From Aromatoleum tolulyticum (lineage in GTDB: Bacteria; Pseudomonadota; Gammaproteobacteria; Burkholderiales; Rhodocyclaceae), in assembly GCF_900156155.1 (NCBI RefSeq), contig NZ_FTMD01000005.1, positions 124,001 to 188,000 on the forward strand: a DNA stretch of 64,000 nt, written 5' to 3'. The notes below the pieces were generated by a model. That model made no database searches. It was not told the DNA's origin and saw only the letters and a program-made list of their open reading frames with translations. Both the position numbers and the translations under genes were made by a program. Shown piece by piece: positions 22,595 to 32,507 of this stretch (the first letter of the stretch is position 1; every line of letters starts with the position of its first letter).

Positions 22595-23026
22595 ATGTTC
22601 TTCGGACGCAAGGGCAAGCGCACGATCGAAATGACCAAGCTTTCGAGCCTGGTGGCGGACAATCTCGAGATCGTCGGAGACGTGATTTTCTCTGCCGGAC
22701 TGAGGGTCGACGGCCGGATCCAGGGGAACGTCATCAACAAGGACGGCGAGCGCAGCCTGCTCGTGCTCAGCGAGAAAGGCTCGATCAACGGTCGCGTGCG
22801 CGCCTACGATGCAGTGATCAACGGCGTGATCGCGGGCGACCTCGAAGTCGAGCATTTCCTCGAACTGCAGGCGAACGCGAAAATCTCCGGCAATATCATC
22901 TATCGTCAGCTGCAGATGGAATGCGGCGCGGTGGTCGATGGCAAGCTGGAAAAGCTCGAGGATGCTGCATCAGGGGCCAACGTCATCGAGCTTGCCAGCT
23001 CCAACCCGGCCTCGGCCGCGCGCTAG
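22595..23026 (+). CDS. Bactofilin (polymer-forming cytoskeletal protein)
   Basis: A 143-residue bactofilin. These proteins self-assemble without nucleotide into filaments that localise wall enzymes and shape the cell. The central right-handed beta-helix is visible as repeating short strands (DNLEIVGDVIFSAGLRVDG, GSINGRVRAYDAVINGVI, NAKISGNIIY) flanked by disordered ends. The start MFFGRKGK follows GGGAGGCAGG; an in-frame ATG 51 nt upstream, inside the preceding gene, is less likely. It is the third gene of the M23 operon. Confidence 0.95.
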   Translation: MFFGRKGKRTIEMTKLSSLVADNLEIVGDVIFSAGLRVDGRIQGNVINKDGERSLLVLSEKGSINGRVRAYDAVINGVIAGDLEVEHFLELQANAKISGNIIYRQLQMECGAVVDGKLEKLEDAASGANVIELASSNPASAAR

Positions 23027-23049
23027 AACGGCCACGGCGTCGGGGTGGG

Positions 23050-23781
23050 TCAGGCGGTACTGCCGCGCTGGTCGTCCTGCGTCGGCGCCTGGTCTGCGTC
23101 CCCGGCTGCGGTGTCGTCCTGCAACCAGCCCAGGCGCCGGAATATCATCCATGCCGCCCACGCCGCGAACCACGTTGCATAGAAGCTGAACACGATGTCG
23201 CTCAGGAAATGCCCTCCCTGGGCGATCCTGCCGAGACCGAAGACGGTTCCGACCGTCAGGCCGATCAGCGTCCAGCGTCGACGCGCGGCGACCCCTCCAA
23301 GAAAGCCGAGGCTCACGAGGTAATAGCCGGCCGAGGCGTGACCGCTGACGAAGGAGCAGTTGTTCTCGCACTGGTCAGACGGCCGCGTAGCCGGCGTGAA
23401 GGTCTTGGTGCCTCCGAATTCCGCCACCTTGTAGGGGCGTGCGCGCCCCCAGTAGTCCTTGAGGGCGACGTCGATCAGCAGGCCGGGCCCGATAATCAGC
23501 GCGGTGATCAGATAGGCAACCTGGATGCGACGTTTCTGCCCGGTCGCCCCGCGCTGCATCGAGTAGGCGAACAGGGCGATGAACAGGCCGATGATCGTCG
23601 CCTTCGACATGAGCGGGATGCCGCGATAGAGCGACTGGACGAGCGGGTTGTAATCGCCGGAGAAGCCGCGCGCGGAATCGTAGAACACGCCCGATACCGC
23701 GAGATCGAGCTCGGGCCACACCGTGAACACCAGCGCGCAGGCCGCCATTGTCACGGCCATCCACAAGGTCAGCCGGTTCAT
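23050..23781 (-). CDS. PAP2-family membrane phosphatase (LpxE/LpxT-like)
   Basis: A 243-residue integral membrane phosphatase with about six helices. The three acid-phosphatase motifs are present: KDYWGRARP, FVSGHAS and RIAQGGHFLSD, with the catalytic histidines in the second and third. The substrate is probably a lipid phosphate or pyrophosphate (lipid A, undecaprenyl pyrophosphate or PgpB-type). It is the last gene of the minus-strand glycan-lipid group, 107 bp after the GT39 gene, so it may have its own promoter. Its TxAxxPSDQCENNC loop is longer than in simple members. Confidence 0.88.
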   Translation of the reverse strand: MNRLTLWMAVTMAACALVFTVWPELDLAVSGVFYDSARGFSGDYNPLVQSLYRGIPLMSKATIIGLFIALFAYSMQRGATGQKRRIQVAYLITALIIGPGLLIDVALKDYWGRARPYKVAEFGGTKTFTPATRPSDQCENNCSFVSGHASAGYYLVSLGFLGGVAARRRWTLIGLTVGTVFGLGRIAQGGHFLSDIVFSFYATWFAAWAAWMIFRRLGWLQDDTAAGDADQAPTQDDQRGSTA

Positions 23782-23888
23782 CGGCAGTTGCTCCTGCCGT
23801 GCAGGCGCGTTGTCGGCAGATACCGCAGTCGCGCACGAGATTGATGCATGTGGGGCTTCCTTCGTCGATGCCGGGTCGAGCATGGATC

Positions 23889-25445
23889 TCAATCGGGCAG
23901 CTTGCGGACGAGTGCGACGCCACCCTTGCGGTAGAGGATGTCGACGCCGGTCGCCGGAACGCGGTCGGTGCGCGTGAGCGCGAGTTCGCCTGCTGCGGGA
24001 GCGCGGTCGGGTGTGACGGCCTGCCGATAGACGCTGAAGCTCGGCGCATAGTAACGCCATGCGACGACGGGTTCGCCGGTCTTGCGCGCGAGCAGTCCGG
24101 CTTCCTTGACGGGGCCCTGCAATACCGCGCCCGCCCAGGGAACGACCACGCCCGCGAGGACGACGACCTGGATGACGGCGGCGGCGCCGACCTTCATCCA
24201 CGCTGCGGCGTTCCAGCGCAAGGCCAGCCAGATCCATGCGAGGAGGCCGCCGATCGCGACGAGGTAGTATTCGGGCGTGGCCTCGGTCAGTGCGAGCGCC
24301 AGCTGGGCGCGGTAATACGCGTTGCCGGCCTCGCTTGCCGCGAGCGCGTCGAAGATCAGCGGCAGGAAGGGCGGCAGGGCCAGGAACAGCGTCGGGGCGA
24401 GCAGATGCAGGGGCGCCCGTCGTAGCGCGTTGCGGTGGACGGCGATCAGCAGGAACAGCGGCGTCGATCCGTAAAGGACGTAGTGCGGGAGCTTGGTGCC
24501 CGAGAGCGAAAAGAACGCGACGACGAAGCCGGCCCATATCCACAGGAAGCGGCGCACGCCAGTATCGAGGTCGCTGCGCACATGCCGCACCGCGGCGAAC
24601 AGGGGGCCGGTCCACGGCAGCAGCAGCAGCGGCACGGCAATCACGTAGTAGAAGAGGCTGCCGGCGTGGCCTTCCAGCGTGCCCGTGAAACGTTCGACGT
24701 TGTGTTTGAGGATGAAGCCATCGATGAAGGCCTGTCCGTGTATCGCCAGGGCCGCGGCGTACCACGGCACGACGATCGCTGCGAGTATGGCGAGTCCGAC
24801 GGGGTCGAACACGGCTCGCACCCAGCGTTTCCATTCCCCGCGGCTCGCACAGTACAGCAGGCTGACGGTGCCCGGCACGATCAGGGCAATCGGTCCCTTG
24901 GTCAGGGCGCCGAGTCCGATCCACACGAAGCACCGCAGCAGGGGGGCGCGGCGGCCGGACTCCAGGTGCCGCCAGGCATCGAACAGCGCCAGGGCGAGGA
25001 GCAGGTTGAGCAGCGCGTCGGCTGTCGCCGCGCGCGCGATGGCGAAGGGGCCCAGTGCGGTCGATGCGACCGCCAGCGCGGCCAGCGCAGTGCTCGCGCC
25101 AAAGCGCTCACGCGCGAAGTGCCAGGTCGCATAGCTCCACAGGGCGCCGGCAACCGCCGAGGGCAGGCGGAAGCCCCATTCGGTGGGACCGAACAGCAGG
25201 TAGCCGAGCGCCTGCAGCCAATACACGAGGATCGGCTTGTCGAAGCGGTGTTCGCCGTTGAGGTAGGTCGACAGGAAGTCGCCGCGCTCGAACATCTCCC
25301 GTGTCGCTTCGGAAAACGCCCCTTCATCGACGTCGAACAGCGGCGCCCCGCCCAGCCGCAGGAAGAACGCCACGAGCGGGAGCAGGAAGATCGCGAGCGC
25401 CAGCGACGCACGCGGCCGGGGCAGGGAGGCCGCGGGAGAATTCAT
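23889..25445 (-). CDS. GT39/GT83-type glycosyltransferase (ArnT-like)
   Basis: A polytopic inner-membrane transferase that moves a sugar from a lipid-phosphate donor to lipid A, glycan or protein on the periplasmic face. The 518-residue product shows the family start PLFDVDEGAFSEATREMFERGD, with the acidic catalytic pair DE, then KPILVYWLQALGYLLFG, and 10-12 helices. A short soluble tail follows rather than a large domain. The start MNSPAAS overlaps the stop of the upstream GT2 gene in ATGA, implying coupling; MAPERRP 21 nt earlier is an alternative. The acceptor is unknown. Confidence 0.87.
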   Translation of the reverse strand: MNSPAASLPRPRASLALAIFLLPLVAFFLRLGGAPLFDVDEGAFSEATREMFERGDFLSTYLNGEHRFDKPILVYWLQALGYLLFGPTEWGFRLPSAVAGALWSYATWHFARERFGASTALAALAVASTALGPFAIARAATADALLNLLLALALFDAWRHLESGRRAPLLRCFVWIGLGALTKGPIALIVPGTVSLLYCASRGEWKRWVRAVFDPVGLAILAAIVVPWYAAALAIHGQAFIDGFILKHNVERFTGTLEGHAGSLFYYVIAVPLLLLPWTGPLFAAVRHVRSDLDTGVRRFLWIWAGFVVAFFSLSGTKLPHYVLYGSTPLFLLIAVHRNALRRAPLHLLAPTLFLALPPFLPLIFDALAASEAGNAYYRAQLALALTEATPEYYLVAIGGLLAWIWLALRWNAAAWMKVGAAAVIQVVVLAGVVVPWAGAVLQGPVKEAGLLARKTGEPVVAWRYYAPSFSVYRQAVTPDRAPAAGELALTRTDRVPATGVDILYRKGGVALVRKLPD

Positions 25446-26488
25446 CGGACGCCTTTCCGGTGCCATCCGTCAGCGTCTTCGAGCGCATTTCCCGGTCGTG
25501 CGAGATAGGCGCGCGAGCTGCCCGACTCGTAATACACGCGCGTCAGCAGTTCGGCGAGCACGCCGGAGGTGACCATCTGCACGCCCGCGATGACGAGGAA
25601 GAAACCGCCGAAGAGCAGCGGACGGGTGCCGATGTCTTCGCCGAGGAAGAGCTTCAGGGCGACGAGGTAGGTGAGGATGAGGCCGCCCAGTGCGCCGAGG
25701 CCGATGCCGATGCCGCCGAAGAAATGTCCCGGGCGGGTGCGGTAACGCATGAAGAAGTACACGAAGACGAGATCGAGGACGACGCGGAAGGTACGCGAGA
25801 TGCCGTACTTCGACTGTCCGAAGACGCGCGCATGGTGCGTCACGACCTCCTGGGCGATGCGGCGCGGCGTCGTCACCGTCGCGAGCCAGGCCGGGATGAA
25901 GCGGTGCATCTCGCCGTACAGGCGCACGCTCTTGATCGCGCTGGCGCGGAAGACCTTGAGGCTGCAGCCGTAGTCCTTGAGGTGAACGCCGGTCATGCGC
26001 GCGATCAGGCGGTTGGCGATGCGCGAGGGGATCTTGCGCAGCAGCAGCCCGTCCTGACGATCCTTGCGCCAACCTGCCACGAGGTCGAGGTCCTCGGTCA
26101 GCAGGCGGTTGACCATGCGCGGGATGTCGATCGGGTCGTTCTGCAGGTCGCCGTCCATCGTGACGATGACGCTGCCGCGGGCGGCGTCCAGGCCGGCTTG
26201 CATCGCCGCGGTCTGCTTGAAGTTGCGCATCAGCTCGACGATGCGCACATGCGGTCCGTATTTGTCGGCGCAGCGGGCAAGCTCCTCAGGCGTCGCATCG
26301 GAGCTGCCGTCGTCGACGAGCACCACTTCCCAAGGGCAGGGATAGGGGCCCAGCGCGAGGTGGATGCGTTCGAGAAGCGGCTCGACGTTTTCCGCCTCGT
26401 TGTACATCGGCACGACGACGGACAGGGTGTGCTCGGGCATGTCCGCGGGAATCTGCGGTTCGGCCGGCGGCAAGGGCGATTTGTTCAT
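25442..26488 (-). CDS. GT2 polyprenyl-phosphate glycosyltransferase (ArnC/DPM1-like)
   Basis: Charges undecaprenyl phosphate with a sugar from a nucleotide donor. The 348-residue protein has a cytoplasmic GT-A domain (LSVVVPMYNEAENVEPLLERI, VLVDDGSSDATPE, metal motif DGDLQNDP), then KYGISRTFRVVLDLVFVYFF, and two C-terminal helices (about 235-260 and 275-300). That is the ArnC/PglB-like dolichyl-phosphate-mannose-synthase layout. The gene starts 5 bp after the UPF0104 stop and overlaps the GT39 start. The pair is the usual donor-maker and donor-user combination. The sugar is not deducible; no ArnA or ArnB genes are near. Confidence 0.92.
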   Translation of the reverse strand: MNKSPLPPAEPQIPADMPEHTLSVVVPMYNEAENVEPLLERIHLALGPYPCPWEVVLVDDGSSDATPEELARCADKYGPHVRIVELMRNFKQTAAMQAGLDAARGSVIVTMDGDLQNDPIDIPRMVNRLLTEDLDLVAGWRKDRQDGLLLRKIPSRIANRLIARMTGVHLKDYGCSLKVFRASAIKSVRLYGEMHRFIPAWLATVTTPRRIAQEVVTHHARVFGQSKYGISRTFRVVLDLVFVYFFMRYRTRPGHFFGGIGIGLGALGGLILTYLVALKLFLGEDIGTRPLLFGGFFLVIAGVQMVTSGVLAELLTRVYYESGSSRAYLARPGNALEDADGWHRKGVR

Positions 26489-26493
26489 TCGGA

Positions 26494-27417
26494 TCAGTGT
26501 TTTCCGGAAAGATGCGAGCGATCTGGGGTTGCGGACGCAGAGGGTGGCGCCGGCATGAGCCAGGCGACGGCGCCGGATGCTACAGCACAGGCGATGACGA
26601 AAAGGTGAAGGGCGAGGGCGGCCTGAAGGCCGTTTTCGAACGGGACGCCGTGCGGCAGGATCGCCGCCGCCGCGCCCGCTTCATAGGTGCCGAATCCCGC
26701 GACACCCTGGACCGGGAGGATCGCGGCGAGTTCCGCGCCGAGCGCGCCGGCCGCGCCGACGGCGAGGCCGGCCGGGAGCAGTGACGACAGGAGCCAGGCC
26801 TGGGTGGCGAGCTTCACGGACCAGTTCGCGAGCGTCCATGCCCAGCCGAAGCGCGCGTGCCGCGTCGAGTCGGCGAAGGCGTCGCGCAGTTTGGCGAGCT
26901 TCGCCGCGGCGCCGCCGCGTTCGGCCCAGGCGTGCGGCGCGCGCGCCCAGCGCGGCAGGTACCAGGCGAAGGCGACGAGTCCGAAGATGCCCGCGAGTCG
27001 CAGGGGGGGCGGGAGGCCCGGCCAGACGGCAACGGCAAGCACGGCGACGACGAGCGCATCCTGCAGGCGGAACCAGAACAGCGATGCGATGGCGCGGGCC
27101 AGCGGCGTGCCGAAGTTGCGCCCGAGCAGGACCGGAAAGGCCGCTTCGCCGCCGCGGAACGGCACGACATTGACCATCGCGTTATGGATCAGCACGATGC
27201 GCAGGCAGGCTCCGAAACGGCCATGCGCGTCGCGACGGAATTCGTCGTAAACGCGGCCGGCGCGCAGCACATAGCTCGCCGCAAAGCCGATGAACGCGAG
27301 CATCAGGGTTAGCGGGTCCAAGCGCCGGAACGCATCGGCGAGACCCTGCCAGCGGCCGTCCCACGCCAGCCACACGAGCAGCGCAAGGCTCGCGGCAATC
27401 GCCAGCAGCCGCTTCAT
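26494..27417 (-). CDS. UPF0104 / lysylphosphatidylglycerol-synthase-TM-like membrane protein
   Basis: A 307-residue protein with 7-8 helices of the flippase-like (UPF0104, AglD/MprF-N) family. FRGGEAAFPVLLGRNFG and LAAILPVQGVAGFGTYEAG are the family landmarks. Members are thought to move charged or glycosylated lipids across the membrane. The start MKRLLAIAAS overlaps the upstream PAP2 gene by 4 nt. Here it fits as the flippase step between the cytoplasmic GT2 and the periplasmic GT39, which is inference from context. Confidence 0.85.
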   Translation of the reverse strand: MKRLLAIAASLALLVWLAWDGRWQGLADAFRRLDPLTLMLAFIGFAASYVLRAGRVYDEFRRDAHGRFGACLRIVLIHNAMVNVVPFRGGEAAFPVLLGRNFGTPLARAIASLFWFRLQDALVVAVLAVAVWPGLPPPLRLAGIFGLVAFAWYLPRWARAPHAWAERGGAAAKLAKLRDAFADSTRHARFGWAWTLANWSVKLATQAWLLSSLLPAGLAVGAAGALGAELAAILPVQGVAGFGTYEAGAAAAILPHGVPFENGLQAALALHLFVIACAVASGAVAWLMPAPPSASATPDRSHLSGKH

Positions 27418-28223
27418 GTGCGTCGCCCTTGCGGCAGGGGCGCGCGCGCGAGCGCGAAAGCGATGCCGCCCAGCCCCCAGGCGCTCAACGCGTACTGGAT
27501 CCAGCGTCCTTCCGGATAACCGAGCTCCTCGAAGAACACCGAGATCGAGAAGCCGGCCATCAGGACGGCGAGCACGCGCCAGCCGGTGCGCTTCTCCCAG
27601 AAGCGCCAGCGCGACGACCACCACACCCCGAATGCGCCGCAGAGCCAGCCGCCGGCCGCGCCGGCGAAGATGTCGAGCGGCCAGTGCGCGCCCACGGCCA
27701 CGCGCGAGAAGGCGACCGCCGCGGCAATGGCGAGCGCGGCGACGGCGATCCACCGTTTGCCCGCCTGTACGGCACACAGAGCGGCGACCGCGGCAAAGCC
27801 GAAGGCCGTGGCGGAGTGGCCCGACGGGAAGGAACCCGTGCGCAGGATTTCCCCGATCACGTTGAAATGCTCCGCGCCGAGGACGGCCGCCGGCCGCGCT
27901 TCATCGAAGAATTCCTTGGCGCCATGCGTGTAGAGCGCGCCGACGGGAACCGCCAGCAGGGCGGATGCCGCCCATCGCGGGTGCCAGGCGAGGAAGCCGG
28001 CGAGCATCGCGAATGCGCCGGAGGTCGAACCGAGGTTGGTCAGGCCGGCCCACAGGAAGGCGGGGGCCGCCGCCGCCGCGGCATTCCAGCCCAGGAACCA
28101 GTCGGTGTTGCGCCCGCTTGCCAGGGCTGCCAGCGCACACAGCGCGAGGATTGCGGCGGGAACCGCGATCCAGCAGGCGCTTTCGCGCGAGCGACTGGGC
28201 GAAGACAGGGGGGCAGTGGTCAT
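27414..28223 (-). CDS. PAP2-family membrane phosphatase, first gene of the glycan-lipid operon
   Basis: A 269-residue membrane phosphatase with the motifs KEFFDEARP, FPSGHSATAFG and SRVAVGAHWPLDI, all intact. The catalytic histidines lie in the second and third motifs. It carries 6-8 helices. The start MTTAPLSS lies in the region divergent from purL; the open frame continues upstream for over a thousand codons antisense to purL, but that is a GC artefact. It overlaps the UPF0104 gene by ATGA. Its likely job is dephosphorylating a polyprenyl (pyro)phosphate to recycle carrier. Confidence 0.87.
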   Translation of the reverse strand: MTTAPLSSPSRSRESACWIAVPAAILALCALAALASGRNTDWFLGWNAAAAAAPAFLWAGLTNLGSTSGAFAMLAGFLAWHPRWAASALLAVPVGALYTHGAKEFFDEARPAAVLGAEHFNVIGEILRTGSFPSGHSATAFGFAAVAALCAVQAGKRWIAVAALAIAAAVAFSRVAVGAHWPLDIFAGAAGGWLCGAFGVWWSSRWRFWEKRTGWRVLAVLMAGFSISVFFEELGYPEGRWIQYALSAWGLGGIAFALARAPLPQGRRT

Positions 28224-28433
28224 CAGGCTGCGTTGGCCAAAAACGCGTAATTCTACCCGATCTGCGCGTGCAAACCTTGAACCGGTCTGTCGTGTCACGC
28301 AGTGCGGCCCGCCACGCCGGTTGCGGACGCGGGAAACTACCAGCAGGAGCGGGCGCGACCGTCGGGTATAATTCCGGCCTTTCCGTACGACGAACTCCGT
28401 TCGCGTCCCTCCCGATCCTTCGCACCGACTCAA

Positions 28434-31400
28434 ATGGCCGAAATTCTCAAGCTGCGCGGCGCTCCGGCGCTTTCTTCCTCCCGCCTGGAGCGGCTCTCGC
28501 GTACCGTTGCCGACGCGCTGCCCAAACTGAAGGGGCTCGCAGCCGAACATTGGTATCTCATCGAGATCAAGGCGCCGTTGAGCGCCGTGGAACTCGAGCG
28601 ACTGGTGGATCTGCTGGGCGCGGTGCCCGCGACGCCACAGGCGCCGGCAGGCACGCCGCTGGTGGTGGTGCCGCGGCTCGGCACGATCTCGCCGTGGTCG
28701 TCGAAGGCGAGCGACATCGCCAGCCAGTGCGGTTTCGACAAGGTCGTGCGCATCGAGCGCGGTATCGCCTACTCGCTGGACGTGCGGGGCGGGCTCGACG
28801 ATCGGCAGTTCGCCGCGGTGCTCCCGCTGCTCCACGACCGCATGACCGAATCGGTATTGCAGAACGTCGAGGCGGCCGAGGCGCTGTTCCATCACTACGA
28901 ACCCAAGCCGCTGACGACCGTTGATGTCATCGGCGGCGGCCGCGCCGCGCTCGTCGCCGCGAACGGCGAGCTGGGCCTGGCGCTGTCGGAAGACGAGATC
29001 GACTACCTCGTCGACAACTTCACGCGCATGGGGCGCAATCCGACCGACGTCGAGCTGATGATGTTCGCGCAGGCGAACTCGGAACACTGCCGCCACAAGA
29101 TCTTCAACGCGGACTGGGTCATCGACGCGCGCACGATGGACAAGACCCTGTTCGGCATGATCCGCGAGACGCACAAGGCCCATCCTGAAGGGACCGTCGT
29201 GGCCTATTCGGATAATGCGTCGGTCATCGAAGGTGCCGTGGTCGACCGCTTCTACGCGGACCCCGACGGCCAGTGGCGCTTCCGTGCGGAAGAGACCCAC
29301 ATCCTTGCGAAGGTCGAGACGCACAACCATCCGACGGCGATCTCGCCCTTCCCGGGCGCTTCGACCGGTGCGGGCGGCGAGATCCGCGACGAAGGGGCGA
29401 CGGGCCGCGGCTCCAAGCCCAAGGCCGGCCTCACCGGCTTCTCGGTCTCCAACCTGAACATCCCCGAATTCGTCCAGCCGTGGGAAAAGCCCTATGGCAA
29501 GCCCGAGCGCATCGCATCGGCGCTCGACATCATGATCGAGGGGCCGATCGGCGGCGCGGCATTCAACAACGAGTTCGGACGTCCCAACCTCGCGGGCTAC
29601 TTCCGTGCCTTCGAGCAGGAAGTGCAGAGCGAGGTGCGCGGCTACCACAAGCCGATCATGATCGCCGGCGGCGTCGGCAGCATCCAGGCACAGCAGTCGC
29701 ACAAGGTGCAGTTCGCTCCCGGCACGCTGCTGATCCAGCTCGGCGGTCCGGGCATGCTGATCGGACTGGGCGGGGGCGCGGCGTCCAGCATGGCTACCGG
29801 GACCAACACGGCGGATCTCGACTTTGCGTCGGTGCAGCGGGGCAATCCGGAAATCGAACGCCGCTGCCAGGAAGTCATCGATGCCTGCTGGCAGCGCGGA
29901 GAGGCGAATCCTATCCTCGCGATTCACGACGTCGGCGCGGGCGGCCTGTCGAATGCGATGCCGGAGTTGGCTGATTCCGCCAGTCTCGGCGCACATTTCG
30001 AACTGCGCGAGGTGCACATCGAGGAACCGGGCATGAGCCCGCGCGAGATCTGGAGCAATGAGTCGCAGGAGCGGTACGTCCTCGCGATCGCGCCCGAAAG
30101 CCTCGACGAGTTCCGCGCCATCTGCGAACGCGAGCGCTGTCCGTTCGCGGTGCTCGGTGCGGCGACCGCCGACGGCCACCTCACCGTGAGCGACCGCCAC
30201 TTCGACAACAAGCCGGTCGACATGGAGATGCAGGTGCTGCTCGGCAAGCCGCCGAAGATGACGCGCAACGTGTCGCGCCGTGCCGTGCATGTGCCGCCGT
30301 TCGACGTCACCGATGTCGATCTGAAGGAGGCGTGCCTGCGCGTGCTGCGCCTGCCGACGGTGGCCTCCAAGAACTTCCTCATCACGATCGGCGACCGCTC
30401 GGTCGGCGGCATGACGGCGCGCGACCAGATGGTCGGCCCGTGGCAGATTCCGGTCGCCGACGTGGCCGTCACCGCGATGAGCTTCCACGGCTACAAGGGC
30501 GAAGCCTTTGCGATGGGCGAGCGTACGCCGGTCGCGTGCCTGGACGCCCCGGCATCCGGCCGCATGGCGGTGGGCGAGGCGATCACGAACATCGCCGCGG
30601 CCGACATTTCCGACCTCGGCAAGGTGAAGCTGTCGGCGAACTGGATGGCGGCCGCGGGCCATCGCGGCGAGGACGCCAGGCTCTACGACACCGTCAGCGC
30701 CGTGTCGCAGTTCTGCCAGGCGGCGGGGATTTCGATCCCGGTCGGCAAGGATTCGCTGTCGATGAAAACGGCGTGGCAGGACGCGGGGCAGGATCGCCAG
30801 GTGGTCGCTCCGCTGTCGCTGATCGTCACTTCGTTCGCGCCGGTCGAGGACATCCGCCGCACGCTCACGCCGCAGCTGCAGTTTCCCGACGGTGTCGAAA
30901 CCGAGCTCATGCTCATCGACCTCGGTAACGACCGCAACCGCCTCGGCGGCTCGGCGCTCGCCCAGGTGTTCGGTTCCGTCGGCGAGCACGCGCCGGACGT
31001 CGACGCGGCACAGCTGGCTAAGTTCTTCGCGTTGATCCAGCAGTTCCGCCGCGACGGACTGCTGCTCGCCTACCACGACCGCAGCGACGGCGGCCTGTTC
31101 GCGACGCTGTGCGAGATGGCCTTCGCGTCCAAGTGCGGCCTGTCCGTCGTGCTCGACACGGTGTGCTACGACCAGTACATGAACGACGTCGACGGCCTCG
31201 ACAAGAAGCCGGACACGATCAAGGGTCGCCTCAACGACCGCCTGTTCGGCGGCCTGTTCGCCGAGGAGCTCGGCGCGGTGATCCAGATCCGCCGCGAGGA
31301 CCGTGCGCGCGTCACGACGCCGCTGCGCGACGCCGGGCTCACTTACCACTTCCTCGGCGAACCGAACGAACGCGACGAACTCCGCTTCTGGCGCAACGCG

Positions 31401-32366
31401 AAGCTGGTGTTCAGCGCGCCGCGCGCCGAGCTGCTGCAGACCTGGTCGGAAACGAGCTATCGCATCGCCCGCCTGCGCGACGACGCAGACTGCGCGCGCG
31501 AGGAGTTCGAGGCCCTTGCGGACGTGTCGAATCCCGGCCTGAGCGTCGTCACGAGCTTCGACCCGGCAGAGGATATCGTCGCGCCGATGATTGCGACCGG
31601 TGCCCGTCCGAAGATCGCGATCCTGCGCGAGCAGGGCGTGAACTCGCAGGCCGAGATGGCTGCCGCGTTCGAGCGCGCGGGCTTCGCGCCGTTCGACGTG
31701 CACATGTCCGACCTGCAGGCGGGCCGCCGGCACCTGTCAGACTTCCACGGCCTGGCTGCCTGCGGCGGCTTCTCCTACGGCGACGTGCTCGGCGCCGGCC
31801 AGGGCTGGGCCAAGTCGATCCTCTTCAATGCCGCGCTGCGCGAGCAGTTCGAGGCCTTCTTCGGCCGCAGCGACACGTTCGCGCTGGGGGTGTGCAACGG
31901 CTGCCAGATGATGGCGAACCTCGCTGCCATCATCCCGGGGGCCGACCACTGGCCGACCTTCCATCGCAACCGCAGCGAGCAGTTCGAGGCGCGCTTCGTG
32001 ATGGCGGAGATTCCGGAGAGCCCGTCCATCCTCTTCGCCGGCATGGCGGGCAGCCGCATGCCCATCGTGGTCAGCCACGGCGAGGGCAGGGCGGTGTTCG
32101 CGGAGGACGCAGATCGCGGCAGCGTGATCACCGCGGTGCGCTACGTCGACAACCACGGCAAGCCGGCCGCGAGCTACCCGTTCAACCCGAACGGTTCGCC
32201 CGACGGCCTGGCCGGCGTGACGACCGCTGACGGCCGGTTCACGATCATGATGCCGCACCCGGAACGCACCGCGCGTACCGTGCAGATGAGCTGGCATCCC
32301 GCGACGCTCGGCGAGGATTCGCCGTGGATGCGGATGTTCCGCAATGCGCGGCGCTGGCTCGGCTGA
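28434..32366 (+). CDS. purL: Phosphoribosylformylglycinamidine synthase, large fused form
   Basis: Catalyses step four of purine synthesis: FGAR, glutamine and ATP give FGAM. The 1310-residue product is the single-chain proteobacterial form. It has the N-terminal PurS-like part, two ATP-binding synthetase halves ([19 protein letters not shown] near 300, [15 protein letters not shown] near 500) and a C-terminal glutaminase with GVCNGCQMM (nucleophile C1154) and [10 protein letters not shown]. The start MAEILKLRG gives normal length. The upstream sequence (CACCGACTCAA) has no Shine-Dalgarno, which is unusual for so large a housekeeping gene. An intrinsic terminator candidate follows. Confidence 0.97.
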   Translation: MAEILKLRGAPALSSSRLERLSRTVADALPKLKGLAAEHWYLIEIKAPLSAVELERLVDLLGAVPATPQAPAGTPLVVVPRLGTISPWSSKASDIASQCGFDKVVRIERGIAYSLDVRGGLDDRQFAAVLPLLHDRMTESVLQNVEAAEALFHHYEPKPLTTVDVIGGGRAALVAANGELGLALSEDEIDYLVDNFTRMGRNPTDVELMMFAQANSEHCRHKIFNADWVIDARTMDKTLFGMIRETHKAHPEGTVVAYSDNASVIEGAVVDRFYADPDGQWRFRAEETHILAKVETHNHPTAISPFPGASTGAGGEIRDEGATGRGSKPKAGLTGFSVSNLNIPEFVQPWEKPYGKPERIASALDIMIEGPIGGAAFNNEFGRPNLAGYFRAFEQEVQSEVRGYHKPIMIAGGVGSIQAQQSHKVQFAPGTLLIQLGGPGMLIGLGGGAASSMATGTNTADLDFASVQRGNPEIERRCQEVIDACWQRGEANPILAIHDVGAGGLSNAMPELADSASLGAHFELREVHIEEPGMSPREIWSNESQERYVLAIAPESLDEFRAICERERCPFAVLGAATADGHLTVSDRHFDNKPVDMEMQVLLGKPPKMTRNVSRRAVHVPPFDVTDVDLKEACLRVLRLPTVASKNFLITIGDRSVGGMTARDQMVGPWQIPVADVAVTAMSFHGYKGEAFAMGERTPVACLDAPASGRMAVGEAITNIAAADISDLGKVKLSANWMAAAGHRGEDARLYDTVSAVSQFCQAAGISIPVGKDSLSMKTAWQDAGQDRQVVAPLSLIVTSFAPVEDIRRTLTPQLQFPDGVETELMLIDLGNDRNRLGGSALAQVFGSVGEHAPDVDAAQLAKFFALIQQFRRDGLLLAYHDRSDGGLFATLCEMAFASKCGLSVVLDTVCYDQYMNDVDGLDKKPDTIKGRLNDRLFGGLFAEELGAVIQIRREDRARVTTPLRDAGLTYHFLGEPNERDELRFWRNAKLVFSAPRAELLQTWSETSYRIARLRDDADCAREEFEALADVSNPGLSVVTSFDPAEDIVAPMIATGARPKIAILREQGVNSQAEMAAAFERAGFAPFDVHMSDLQAGRRHLSDFHGLAACGGFSYGDVLGAGQGWAKSILFNAALREQFEAFFGRSDTFALGVCNGCQMMANLAAIIPGADHWPTFHRNRSEQFEARFVMAEIPESPSILFAGMAGSRMPIVVSHGEGRAVFAEDADRGSVITAVRYVDNHGKPAASYPFNPNGSPDGLAGVTTADGRFTIMMPHPERTARTVQMSWHPATLGEDSPWMRMFRNARRWLG

Positions 32367-32393
32367 TCGGCCTGACGAAAGGTCCGACTCAAG

Positions 32394-32431
32394 GGCTGCC
32401 GAAGCGTGAAGCAGTTGGCAGCCGACTTTTT
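32394..32431 (+). terminator. Terminator candidate after purL
   Basis: GGCTGCC pairs with GGCAGCC across a 16-nt loop, and the stem is followed by GACTTTTT. It lies 28 bp past the purL stop. The stem is short and the loop long, so efficiency may be modest. Confidence 0.5.
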
Positions 32432-32437
32432 CCTCCG

Positions 32438-32453
32438 CTTGACTGCAGTCAAG
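32438..32453. promoter_or_regulatory. 16-bp perfect palindrome upstream of the copper operon
   Basis: CTTGACTGCAGTCAAG is a perfect palindrome about 55 bp before the first gene of the copper-type operon, with a TAGAAT -10-like box about 20 bp further on. It contains a TTGACT -35-like element. Palindromes of this kind are typical of MerR-family operators, but the family is a guess and no regulator gene is adjacent. Confidence 0.45.
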
Positions 32454-32507
32454 GGAAACGGGAGCCTCGTCGCTAGAATGCCAGCGTCCCGAGGCCTCTA
32501 TCCGCTC

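Noticed and set aside
28224-31733. Open frame of over 1,100 codons on the minus strand opposite purL, continuous with the PAP2 gene
   Set aside because: Its translation is rich in Arg, His, Val, Asp and Glu without domains, as expected from the complement of a GC-rich gene whose codons avoid the reverse stop triplets. The PAP2 protein has a clear start at 28223.
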